From the NCBI GenBank assembly GCA_019746095.1, contig JAIESL010000010.1, forward strand, positions 1 to 49,138: a stretch of 49,138 bases of DNA. Reading direction: 5' to 3'. The translations under genes and the position numbers were made by a program. The notes beneath the pieces are model-generated. The model had not been told where the DNA came from and did no database searches. It saw only the letters and a program-made list of their open reading frames with translations. Source of the DNA: Caulobacteraceae bacterium. Lineage in GTDB: Bacteria; Pseudomonadota; Alphaproteobacteria; Caulobacterales; Caulobacteraceae. Shown one piece after another: positions 17,560-25,470 of the stretch (positions within the stretch are counted from its first letter, which is position 1; each line of letters begins with the position of its first letter).

Positions 17560-19155
17560 TCAGGCGTTACCTGGCCGGGAAGCGGTGCTTATGGCTGCCT
17601 CGAGGCTGCGGATCAGCTTTTGACGCTCTGCGTCATCGGGCAACTGCTGCAGGATGGTGTTCAGACTGGCGAGGAAGGCCGCCCGGTCGTTGTGCCAGTC
17701 CGGCCGGGTTGCCTGACCCGGCAACAGCCGCGCGCGACCCTTGCTGATCGGTTCGGCCTTTTCGCGGGTCATGGCGTAGGTCTGGTCAAATTCTGCGGTC
17801 ACGGTCCGGTAGCCGAGCCCGGCGAGGCGGGCGGCCAGGGTCGAGAGGGCGTCAGGCTCGCCATGGTCGAGGAGAACATTTCCCCCGACACCCCCCCGGG
17901 CCTTCAGCCAGTCGACCAGATCGGTCGCATCTCCATGCCCCGAATAGTTGTCCAGACTGCGGATACGGGCACCGACATGGACATCCTCGCCCTGGATCCG
18001 GATCGCTGTCCGGCCCTCGACCAGCAGCCGCCCCAGGGTACCGGCCGCCTGGAATCCCGTGATCAGCACCGTGACGTCCTTGCGCCACAGCAGGCGCTTC
18101 AGGTGACGCCTGATGCGACCGGCATCGCACATACCGCTGCCGGCGAGGATGATGTGCCAGCCGGTCAACCGCTCCAGCCGATCGCTCTCCTGCGGCCGCA
18201 GGAGGTGATGCAGCCGCGCCGCATTGCGCAGCGGCTCAAAGGGATTGTCTCCTGAATCGGCGTTCCAGCCGCGCCGGAGAAACACTTCGGTCGCTTCAAT
18301 CGCCAGCGGAGAATCGAGGAAGATTTCCGTGGCCAGGTCGGGCTCGGCCTCCATGACGGCGAGAAGATCGAGAATCAATTCCTGCGCCCGGCCTATGGCG
18401 AAGGTCGGCATCAGCAGGGGACCGCCGGCGGCCCGGGCGGCGCGCAGTTCCTCGGCCAGCGCCCGGCGTCGGGCGGAGAGCTCCAGGTCGATCCGCTCCC
18501 GGTCGCCATAGGTGCTTTCCAGAATAATGTGGTCGACACCGACTGGCCCCGACGGGACCGGCAGGAAAGGCTGTCGGCCCGAACCGATGTCACCCGAGAA
18601 GAGAAGGGTCAAAGGGGCCTCATCGTGACCAATGCGCACCTCGATCGAGGCGGCTCCCAGCAGATGGCCGGCGGGCCACCACACGGCCTGGACACCCTCG
18701 ACGACGTCGTGAGGCTTGTTGAACTTCACCGTCTCGAACAGACGCAAGGTCGGTTCGACGTCAGAGGTCGTATAGATCGGCTCCACCCGCTTGAGACCGC
18801 GCTGCTCATTCCGGCGGTTGAGGTTGCGGACCTCGCTCTCCTGGATGCCTGCCGCATCGGCCAGCATGACTTCGCAAAGGTCGCGCGTGCCCCGCGTGGC
18901 GAGGACCCGACCGCGGAATCCCGCACGGACCAGTTTCGGCAGCAGGCCGGAATGATCGATGTGCGCATGGGTCAGCAGCACGGCGTCGATCCGGCTCGCG
19001 TCGAAAGGAAACGGCTCGTAGTTGAGGGCTTTCAGGGTCTTGGGGCCCTGGAACATGCCGCAATCGACAAGGAGGCGGCTCCGGCCCGTATCGAGCAGCA
19101 TGCAGGATCCCGTGACGCACTCGGCGGCACCGTGGAAGGTCAGGTGTACGGTCAT
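17560..19155 (-). CDS. Metallo-beta-lactamase fold beta-CASP RNA-processing hydrolase
   Basis: The protein belongs to the Ysh1/CPSF-73-like group of metallo-hydrolases. The zinc-binding motif is THAHIDH at about residues 62-68, after the FHGAAECVTGSCMLL N-terminus. The WWPAGHLLGAAS motif supplies another ligand, and LLFSGDIG and a beta-CASP domain (DSPLAIEATEVF, LAGSGMCDAGRIRRHLK) follow. The C-terminal part has DNYSGHGDATDLVDW, and HGEP gives the RMMBL segment. A predicted start at 19155 (MTVHLTFHG) fits the family better than the ATG 18 bp upstream and gives 531 residues. It lies downstream of a universal stress protein gene on the same strand, a pairing I associate with oxygen-limitation gene sets. 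Confidence 0.9.
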   Translation of the reverse strand: MTVHLTFHGAAECVTGSCMLLDTGRSRLLVDCGMFQGPKTLKALNYEPFPFDASRIDAVLLTHAHIDHSGLLPKLVRAGFRGRVLATRGTRDLCEVMLADAAGIQESEVRNLNRRNEQRGLKRVEPIYTTSDVEPTLRLFETVKFNKPHDVVEGVQAVWWPAGHLLGAASIEVRIGHDEAPLTLLFSGDIGSGRQPFLPVPSGPVGVDHIILESTYGDRERIDLELSARRRALAEELRAARAAGGPLLMPTFAIGRAQELILDLLAVMEAEPDLATEIFLDSPLAIEATEVFLRRGWNADSGDNPFEPLRNAARLHHLLRPQESDRLERLTGWHIILAGSGMCDAGRIRRHLKRLLWRKDVTVLITGFQAAGTLGRLLVEGRTAIRIQGEDVHVGARIRSLDNYSGHGDATDLVDWLKARGGVGGNVLLDHGEPDALSTLAARLAGLGYRTVTAEFDQTYAMTREKAEPISKGRARLLPGQATRPDWHNDRAAFLASLNTILQQLPDDAERQKLIRSLEAAISTASRPGNA

Positions 19156-19335
19156 GTCGCAGGTCCTGCACAAGGCGGAGAGACGCCAGGCCCCGGGGCT
19201 CTTGAAACGCGCCGGGCCCGCGGGCCCGTCAACGGCACCGGAGGGCCGAAAGCGGGGCCCGGTGAAGGCACGGCAATGGCCATCGCCCGAGGCGGAGCCG
19301 GAACGCCGACGGGACCGAGACCCTGCTGCCCCATT

Positions 19336-20196
19336 TCAGTGGGTCAGCAGCAGGTTTGGCCCGGACTTGCACCGCAGAAAGGCGCGTGTGGCCCCCCCGA
19401 AGACGGCCTCGCGGAGGCGGGAATGACCCCAGGCACCGGCGACCAGAAGCGTCGCGGACCGGCCCTGGGCCGCCGCGATCAACGCTGCCCCCTCGTCATG
19501 ACCCTCGACCAGGACAGAGACGCCTTTGCCCACACCGTGGAGCTTCAGATAGGCGTTGAGGGAGTCGATGTCAGGGTCGGTTGCTTCCCGGTCGAGGCCG
19601 GTCACGCACTGGATGACATGGATGTCGCTTGCCATCGCCAGCAGGGGCAGGGCCGCCTTCACGGCACGCCCGGCCTGTGGGCTGCCGTCCCAGGCGATGG
19701 CCGCGGGGCCTGACAGGGACTCTGCGTCGTGTCGGGCAACCAGCACCGGTGCGCGATCGCTGAGCAGGCATTGTGAGAACAGTTCGGGGCCGACGCCGCG
19801 GTCCAGATGGCCCTGACCAAAGACGACCAGGTCCGAGATCGCCACGTGACGGCTCAGGGCCAGCCCAGGCCTGAGGCCGCGACTCAGGACCGACATGCGG
19901 GGAGCGCCCTCGCCCGGGCCGAACACGACATCGGCCGCATCGGCGGCGGCGCGCGCAGCCGTCTCAATCCGGAGGTGAAGTGCATTCTCGGCCGCAACCA
20001 GCTGCTCGACCGCCTCCTGCGACAGGGAGGCACCGAGGGTGATGCCGAGGGCGATCATGTCTGCTGCGGTGTCGGGATAGACTGGCAGAACGGACACGGC
20101 CCCGTCGTGCTGCCTCGCAAGACTGGCTGCCAAGTCCAGCGCCTGGCTGTCACCGGCTCCGCCGGAAGCAATCGCAATCGTCTGTTTGAGGCTCAT
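19336..20196 (-). CDS. Tandem universal stress protein
   Basis: The 286-residue product has two UspA-like halves. The second half ends with VAGAWGHSRLREAVFGGATR, close to the ATP-binding G-x2-G-x9-G-(S/T) motif, which suggests an ATP-binding Usp domain. The first half lacks a clear ATP motif. The ATG at 20196 (MSLKQTIAIASGG) is preceded by AGAGGGAG. An open frame extends 25 codons further upstream but without Usp features. An FNR/FixK-like box lies about 50 bp upstream, and the beta-CASP hydrolase gene follows on the same strand. Confidence 0.88.
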   Translation of the reverse strand: MSLKQTIAIASGGAGDSQALDLAASLARQHDGAVSVLPVYPDTAADMIALGITLGASLSQEAVEQLVAAENALHLRIETAARAAADAADVVFGPGEGAPRMSVLSRGLRPGLALSRHVAISDLVVFGQGHLDRGVGPELFSQCLLSDRAPVLVARHDAESLSGPAAIAWDGSPQAGRAVKAALPLLAMASDIHVIQCVTGLDREATDPDIDSLNAYLKLHGVGKGVSVLVEGHDEGAALIAAAQGRSATLLVAGAWGHSRLREAVFGGATRAFLRCKSGPNLLLTH

Positions 20197-20244
20197 GTCT
20201 GATCTCCCTCTGGTGCCAGGATAGCCGGCGGGAGAGACCTCGCT

Positions 20245-20258
20245 TTGATCGACAGCAA
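20245..20258 (-). promoter_or_regulatory. FNR/FixK-like box upstream of the universal stress gene
   Basis: TTGAT-CGAC-AGCAA matches the FNR/FixK/Crp-type palindrome TTGAT-N4-ATCAA at nine of ten positions. It lies about 50 bp upstream of the Usp start codon, where an activator site is plausible. No experimental support is available from the sequence. Confidence 0.5.
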
Positions 20259-20428
20259 TATCCCAACCCACGCAGCGACAGGGCGCGAGAGGGGGCTCAG
20301 GCGTCGCTGGACGGAGGCCGGCCTCGCCACCCCCTTCCCCGATCGGGATTTGAGCGGACCTTGCCCCGGCGGAATTGCGGTGTCCGACTGACAGCGTCGG
20401 CGAATGCCGGGATCAGGGGAGTGGGGAC

Positions 20429-21484
20429 TCAGGCCGCTTCGTTCGGCTCGGCGGCGCTGACGGGTTCGGGCGCGACGGGCTCGGCCGCCGGCGACAGATC
20501 CTCGACCGGAGAGACATAGGCCGCCATGGCGTCGAACTCCTCGAGGAAGACGGCGCGCATGTCGTCGGCCTCCATGATGACCTCATGCTTGGCGCCCGGG
20601 ATTTCGACATAGCGACCCCGGCCGAGCCGTTTGGCGGCCCATTTGTTGGTCTGTTTCCAGACGCGGTCATCCTCGGCCGCCTGGACGACAGCGACGGGAA
20701 TGCGCACTGCCTTGAGGGCCTTGGGCTTGAGGGAGCGCTCGCCGGCGTCGAGGGCGAAGGCCAGCCAGCCCCAGGTCGGCCCGCCGACCGCGAGATGCGG
20801 GCAGGCGTAGAGCTGCTGTCGCCACTGTTCATAGCGGCTCTCGTCCGAGGTCAGGGCGTCCTTCTCGAAGGTGTGGTCGAACGGATCGTCGATATTGTCG
20901 AGCACATAGTCCCCGGCCTTGCCGTGACGCAGGTTCCAGCGGACCGCCAGTTTGACCGACCACATCGACCGCTTGCCGGTGCGGATGCGTAGCATGGGGC
21001 TGGACAGGATGGCACCGGAGAAGCGGCTTTCGCCGCCCTGCAGGGTCATCAGGTTCAGCACGCCGCCCATGGAGTGGCCGACCATGACCCAGGGCTTGGG
21101 CGCGCGCGCCTCCCAGGTGTCGAGAAGCCGGGCATAGTCGTCGAGAAACTCCTCGACCGCCCGGGCATGGCCCTTGAGCCGGTCAGGCAGCAGACGGGCG
21201 GACAGGCCCTGGCCGCGCCAGTCATGGGCCAGGACACACCAGCCACGGGCGAGGAAATTGCCGATGACCTCGAAATATTTCTCGATCGGTTCGGTCCGGC
21301 CGGGGCTGACGATGACCGTGCCGCGGGGCTTTTTCGCCACCAGGGCGGACGGGGTCCAGAAGGCGGAACGCAGGCGCAGGCCACCGGCGCCGCGGAACCA
21401 TTCGCCGGTCCCGCCCGGAGGCGCGGACGCACCCGGGACCCCCATCAGGGGTGCGTTGGCGGCATAGGCGGCGGCTCGGTTCAC
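20429..21484 (-). CDS. Alpha/beta hydrolase, monoacylglycerol-lipase-like
   Basis: The 351-residue serine hydrolase has the nucleophile elbow MVGHSMGGVLNL, with Ser at about 138. It has a PGRTEPIEKYFEVIGNFLARGW oxyanion region and HDWRGQG, as in lysophospholipase L2 or monoacylglycerol lipase (PldB/YtpA) proteins. The acid is probably in VVQAAEDDRVW and the histidine in GAKHEVIMEAD. No signal peptide is seen. It begins with GTG at 21484, overlapping the stop of the methyltransferase gene as GTGA, so the two are translationally coupled. A Pro/Ala/Glu-rich tail follows residue 325. The lipid substrate is an inference. Confidence 0.85.
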   Translation of the reverse strand: MNRAAAYAANAPLMGVPGASAPPGGTGEWFRGAGGLRLRSAFWTPSALVAKKPRGTVIVSPGRTEPIEKYFEVIGNFLARGWCVLAHDWRGQGLSARLLPDRLKGHARAVEEFLDDYARLLDTWEARAPKPWVMVGHSMGGVLNLMTLQGGESRFSGAILSSPMLRIRTGKRSMWSVKLAVRWNLRHGKAGDYVLDNIDDPFDHTFEKDALTSDESRYEQWRQQLYACPHLAVGGPTWGWLAFALDAGERSLKPKALKAVRIPVAVVQAAEDDRVWKQTNKWAAKRLGRGRYVEIPGAKHEVIMEADDMRAVFLEEFDAMAAYVSPVEDLSPAAEPVAPEPVSAAEPNEAA

Positions 21485-22392
21485 TCTGGCTTCCTGAATT
21501 TCAAGGTCATGCGGTCACTCTCACCGATCGCCTCGTATTTCGACCGGTCGAAGGTCGGGTTCGGTGGCGAACCGCGCGGTGCCGTCAACCCCATGGGAGG
21601 CAGGGTCTCGACGCCGAACGGATGATCCTTGGTATCCCTTTCATTCGCGTTGATTTCCGAGGCGGCGACAAAGGCAAAGCCCGCTTCCGCCGCCAGCTGT
21701 TTCACGAATGCCTCCTGGACATAGCCGTTCGCGGCGGCCGGGTCCTGGTCCTCCTCGGGGCCGAGGCGATGCTGTTCGATGCCGAGGACGCCGCCGGGTC
21801 GCAGGGCCGCATAGGCGTCCGCAAAGGCCTTTTCGGCGATACCCGCGGCCATCCAGGCATGGATGTTGCGCATGAACAGGACCATGTCCGCCGTGCCCGC
21901 CTCAATCACGGGCCCGGAGGTCGGCCCGAAGGCGGCCATTTCGACCTCGCCATAGAGGCGGCGGTCGGTGGTGAATCGCTGCTGGAAGGCGGCCATGAGC
22001 GCGACCTGCGGCGGCTCGGCACCCGGCCCGGTCTGAAAGCCGGCGGCGATGTACCGGCCCGATCCCTCGGCCAGATAGGGGGCCAGAATCTCGGTCCACC
22101 AGCCGCTGCCGGGCCAGAATTCGACCACCGTCATGCGCGGCTGAAGGCCGAAGAATCGCAGGGTCTCCATCGGATGCCGCGCGGCGTCGCGGGCCTTGTC
22201 CTGGGCGCGCCAGGGACCGGCGACCGCCCATTCCAGCGAACCCTGCGGCGGGCCGTCCGGGGTGGGCGGAGGTTCGGCCGTCTTTTCCTTGCGACCGCAG
22301 GCGGCGAGACCCGTCAGCGACACGGCCGCGACGCCGGAGAGCCAGCCCCGACGCGACAGCGATACCCGCCATTCCTGTCTCGAATTCGCCAT
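21481..22392 (-). CDS. Exported methyltransferase-fold lipoprotein (COG4798-like)
   Basis: The 303-residue product starts with a twin-arginine-like signal (SLSRRGWLSGVAAVSLTG) followed by a lipobox LAAC. It is predicted to be a Tat-exported lipoprotein. The mature part has a class I methyltransferase-like fold with a divergent motif I (TVVEFWPGSGWWTEIL), TADMVLFMRNIHAW and LRPGGVLGIEQHR. It ends YEAIGESDRMTLKFRKPE, almost the same as the downstream-numbered paralogue at 22612-23439. S-adenosylmethionine is not expected in the periplasm, so catalytic activity is doubtful. It precedes and overlaps the alpha/beta hydrolase gene. Confidence 0.85.
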   Translation of the reverse strand: MANSRQEWRVSLSRRGWLSGVAAVSLTGLAACGRKEKTAEPPPTPDGPPQGSLEWAVAGPWRAQDKARDAARHPMETLRFFGLQPRMTVVEFWPGSGWWTEILAPYLAEGSGRYIAAGFQTGPGAEPPQVALMAAFQQRFTTDRRLYGEVEMAAFGPTSGPVIEAGTADMVLFMRNIHAWMAAGIAEKAFADAYAALRPGGVLGIEQHRLGPEEDQDPAAANGYVQEAFVKQLAAEAGFAFVAASEINANERDTKDHPFGVETLPPMGLTAPRGSPPNPTFDRSKYEAIGESDRMTLKFRKPE

Positions 22393-22611
22393 CCAGATCT
22401 CCCGGGAGCCGCCCCTGCACGTTTCGGACCAGCTCCCCGGACCATTTTCGTCCCGGGTCGGATCGACCCGAATCCGGAAAATGATCCAGAGTTACGCCCG
22501 AGCGAAACAAGGCCCCGGCTGGACCGCGTCCACCGGGACCGACTTCCCTCTGCGGCAGGGCTTAACCCTGTTCCCGGGCCCGGTCAAAACGGTTCGGAGA
22601 GCAACCGGACA

Positions 22612-23439
22612 TCAGCCCGGTTTGCGGAACCGCAGGGTCATGCGGTCGCTTTCGCCGATCGCATCATACTCGGCCCGTTCAGCCTCGGTCAGGGGTGTGG
22701 GCCGGTCGGTGGTGCTGTTGGCCCGGGGCGCGCTGGTACGCACCGGCGGCAGGGTCCAGACGCCGAAGGGATGGTCGTGATCATCCTTGGGATTGGCGTT
22801 CAGCTCGCTGCGCGCATCTAGCACGAAGCCGGCGGCCTCGGCCGCACGAATGATGTAGCTCTCCGGCATATAGCCGGTCGGGGCGGTGACATCGGGGTTG
22901 AGGCCGTCTTCACTGCGATGCTGTTCGACCGCCAGCACACCACCGGGCTTCAGGGCCTTGAAGAAGGACGCCAGAAAGGCATCGGTGCGGCCCGCCCGGT
23001 GCCAGTTGTGGAAGGCCCGCGCGACCAGGACCATGTCGGCCGTACCGTCGGCGACACCCATACCGTCCTGCGGGCGATTGACGGCCACATAGGTGCCGCC
23101 GGTAGCCTCGGCATAGGGCCGCAGGATGGCGCTCCACCAGCCGGCGGCACCCGGCTGGATCTCGACGATGGTCGAACCCGGGGTCAGACCCCAGAAGGTC
23201 AGGGTCTCGAACGGGTGGCGGTAGACGTCGCGTGCCACATCGGCTGCGGGCCGGGCGGCCGAGCCGATCGCCGCCTGGAGCGCCGTGTCTTCCTGCAGTT
23301 CGGGCGGCGTCATGGCGGCACGACGCACGGTGCGCTCGGCCGGGGTCTCGTCCAGCGTCGGCATGGCCGGCAAGGTCTGGGCCGCAGCAAGGGAAGGCAG
23401 GGCCAGCGCGGTCGTCATGACAAGGGCGAGCAGGCGCAT
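22612..23439 (-). CDS. Exported methyltransferase-fold protein, paralogue
   Basis: The 275-residue product has a Sec signal peptide (MRLLALVMTTALALPSLAAA, cleavage before Q). The body parallels the neighbour: HPFETLTFWGLTPGSTIVEI, a further degraded motif I (QPGAAGWWSAIL), TADMVLVARAFHNWH, LKPGGVLAVEQHR, and the ending YDAIGESDRMTLRFRKPG. The ATG at 23439 begins the signal peptide; the open frame extends 61 codons upstream without protein-like features. It is 219 bp upstream of the paralogue on the same strand, probably a tandem duplication that kept different export signals. Confidence 0.85.
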   Translation of the reverse strand: MRLLALVMTTALALPSLAAAQTLPAMPTLDETPAERTVRRAAMTPPELQEDTALQAAIGSAARPAADVARDVYRHPFETLTFWGLTPGSTIVEIQPGAAGWWSAILRPYAEATGGTYVAVNRPQDGMGVADGTADMVLVARAFHNWHRAGRTDAFLASFFKALKPGGVLAVEQHRSEDGLNPDVTAPTGYMPESYIIRAAEAAGFVLDARSELNANPKDDHDHPFGVWTLPPVRTSAPRANSTTDRPTPLTEAERAEYDAIGESDRMTLRFRKPG

Positions 23440-23542
23440 CGGGTCTCTCCTGGAAAGAATTCCGGCGAACCCTAGGGCCTCCGCTGCCGGGGGCAAGCCA
23501 TGACGGCTGGCGGGCGACAGATTGGCGCGGGGGGCAGCCCCC

Positions 23543-23570
23543 CTTGACGGTCTCTCCGCGCTTCCCACAT
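23543..23570 (+). promoter_or_regulatory. Heat-shock (RpoH-type) promoter
   Basis: CTTGAC (23543-23548), 15 bp, then CCCACAT (23564-23570) closely matches the sigma-32 consensus (CTTGAA-N13-15-CCCCATNT). It lies upstream of the Hsp20 gene and gives a leader of about 130 nt. Confidence 0.7.
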
Positions 23571-23612
23571 CGGAACCGAGGCAGCCGATGTCGGGGCCTC
23601 CAGACCGGACGG

Positions 23613-23703
23613 GGCCGATCATCGGGCCGACCGGACTGAACTCCCACCGCCGGTCCGGGCATCAAACCGCGGGACCGGCTCAACCTTGCTGATTCCCAGG
23701 AGG
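23613..23703 (+). promoter_or_regulatory. ROSE-like RNA thermometer
   Basis: The Hsp20 leader can form three stem-loops. The first is at 23613-23628 (GGCCGAT/ATCGGGCC with one bulge) and the second at 23629-23655 (GACCGG/CCGGTC). The last, at 23684-23703, pairs CCTTGCT with the Shine-Dalgarno AGGAGG, leaving one bulged G. The TTGCT-to-AGGA pairing with a G bulge is the defining core of ROSE elements, which block translation of rhizobial small heat-shock genes at low temperature. Confidence 0.7.
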
Positions 23704-23710
23704 ATGACCC

Positions 23711-24187
23711 ATGCGTACCTATGATTTCACCCCGCTGTACCGTTCCGCCGTCGGTTTCGACCGTCTGGCCGGTTTGCTGGAGAGCGCCGCCGCGAGCCGT
23801 CAGGAAAACGGCTGGCCGCCCTACAATATCGAGACCACGGGCGAGAACGCCTATCGGATCGAGATCGCCGTGGCAGGCTTCAAGCCCGACGAACTGACCC
23901 TTGAGGTCAAGGAAAACCTGCTCACCGTCACGGGCCGCAAGACCGCCAATGACGATGCCGGCGTCGAGCGGACCTATCTGCATCGCGGCCTGGCCGAGCG
24001 CGATTTCGATCGCCGGTTCCAGCTGGCCGACTATGTCGTGGTGCGCAGCGCGGACCTGGCCGACGGCCTGCTGTCCATCGAGCTGGCGCGCGAACTTCCC
24101 GAGGCGCTGAAGCCCCGCCGTATCGAGATCGGCGCAAAGGCCACAGCCAAGCCGCTGATCGAGGGCAAGACGCCCAAGGCGGCTTGA
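23711..24187 (+). CDS. Small heat-shock protein, Hsp20 family
   Basis: This ATP-independent holdase has an alpha-crystallin domain at about residues 35-130. It reads YNIETTGENAYRIEIAVAGF, DELTLEVKENLLTVTGRK, YLHRGLAERDFDRRFQLADY and DGLLSIELARELPE. It is the class A rhizobial/IbpA-like type, with the N-terminus MRTYDFTPLYRSAVGFDRL. The length of 158 is normal. The ATG at 23711 has AGGAGG 7 bp upstream, which is buried in the ROSE-like hairpin. Transcription is likely by RpoH. Confidence 0.95.
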   Translation: MRTYDFTPLYRSAVGFDRLAGLLESAAASRQENGWPPYNIETTGENAYRIEIAVAGFKPDELTLEVKENLLTVTGRKTANDDAGVERTYLHRGLAERDFDRRFQLADYVVVRSADLADGLLSIELARELPEALKPRRIEIGAKATAKPLIEGKTPKAA

Positions 24188-24237
24188 GGTCAGGGACTTT
24201 GGGGGCGGCGTTCGCGTCGCCCCCTTCCCCGCGCCGC

Positions 24238-25470
24238 TCAGGCGGCAGCGGCACCCCGGGACGAGATCGAGCCGCGCTGTTCGTCGCTGAGCGCGGCGGC
24301 ATCGATACGGGCCCCCGTGACATCGGCCCCCTCCAGCCGCGCCCCGTTGAGGATTGCGCCCTCCAGCCGGGCGAAACGCAGGCTGGCCTCGACCAGGATG
24401 ACCGGCATCGACCGGTCCTTGCCGATGGCAAGGGCCCCCAGATTGGCCCCGCGCAGGTCGGCCTTGTTGAGCAGGGCCCCGTTGAGCCGCACCCCCCTGA
24501 GGTCGGCACCGCGCAGGTCGCAACCGCGCAGGTCCGAGCCTTCCAGGGCCGCGCCCTGAAGCCCGATGCCGCGCAGATCCATACCGGCCAGGCAGGCATG
24601 ACGGGCGCTCAGGCCGGGCAGGCGCAGACTCTTCAGCCGATCGCCCAGCGGGCGCAGGTCCTCGCCGTCGAAGATGGCAGGCTGGCCGAGCACGCCGCCG
24701 CTCTCGGCCCAGGCATTGGCGTCGAGCGCACGCTCCCCGAGATCCGCGGCGCGAGACCGGGCGTCTTCACTGGGGCCGCGGAGCACGCCGGTCATGTCGG
24801 TTCGGGTCATCGTCGCCCGCTCGAACGCCACCCCGGTCAGGATCGCGCCGGTGAGGCGCGCGCCCTCCAGATTGCAGCCGTCCACCGAGGCGTTTTCCAG
24901 CATGGCCCCGGTCAGGTTGGCGTCCTTGAGGTTGGCCCCGGTCAGCATGGCGCCGCGCATCGAACAGTCAGAAAAGTCCGCCCTGAAGGCATTGATGCCG
25001 TCGAACTGGCCACCGTCCAGGGTGGCACCGGCGAAGGTCGCGCCATCGGCGATGCCCTGGCGGGTCTCATGCTTGACCGCCGCCAGCCCCCGGGTCGCAT
25101 GGGGCACGGCGATCACTCCCTCGCGGAAGTCGGCGCGGGTCAGGTCGGCGTTCATCAGGCTGGCCCCGCGCAGACAGGCACCACGCAGGTCGGCCCGCAC
25201 CAGCTGGGCACCGGTGAAGTCCGCGCCGCGAAGGTCGGCGCAGAACAGCACCGCTCCGTTCATCCGGGCACCGACCAGTCGGGCGTTCTCGAGTGCGCAG
25301 CCGGTAAAGTCGGCCTCGGCGAGATTGCGGCCTGACAGGTCGAGACCGTTCAGATCGACGAATTTGAGGGCCAGCCGGCGCCCGCCGGGGCGGCCTTCGA
25401 CCAGGCGCTCATGCGCCGCGATGAACATGTCGAGATCGCCCTGGCCGAGGCGGCGGCGGACAAAGGTCAT
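24238..25470 (-). CDS. Pentapeptide-repeat protein, second of a tandem pair
   Basis: The 410-residue protein consists mainly of A(D/N)Lxx-type pentapeptides, expected to fold as a right-handed quadrilateral beta-helix. There are two repeat blocks, about residues 38-225 and 285-395. The linker between them carries WAESGGVLGQPAIFDGEDLR. The N-terminal cap has a LVEGRPGGRRLALKFVDLNG segment also found in its neighbour. Its ATG overlaps the stop of that neighbour as ATGA, so the two are co-translated. No signal peptide or enzymatic domain is seen. The function is unknown; related proteins can mimic DNA or act as scaffolds. Confidence 0.88.
   Translation of the reverse strand: MTFVRRRLGQGDLDMFIAAHERLVEGRPGGRRLALKFVDLNGLDLSGRNLAEADFTGCALENARLVGARMNGAVLFCADLRGADFTGAQLVRADLRGACLRGASLMNADLTRADFREGVIAVPHATRGLAAVKHETRQGIADGATFAGATLDGGQFDGINAFRADFSDCSMRGAMLTGANLKDANLTGAMLENASVDGCNLEGARLTGAILTGVAFERATMTRTDMTGVLRGPSEDARSRAADLGERALDANAWAESGGVLGQPAIFDGEDLRPLGDRLKSLRLPGLSARHACLAGMDLRGIGLQGAALEGSDLRGCDLRGADLRGVRLNGALLNKADLRGANLGALAIGKDRSMPVILVEASLRFARLEGAILNGARLEGADVTGARIDAAALSDEQRGSISSRGAAAA

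Noticed and set aside
24184..25335. Long open frame on the plus strand opposite the pentapeptide-repeat gene
   Set aside because: The pentapeptide repeat in GC-rich DNA keeps all frames open; the product is low-complexity Gly/Ala/Gln sequence with no family features, and the opposite frame is clearly the gene. The same applies to 25797-26795.
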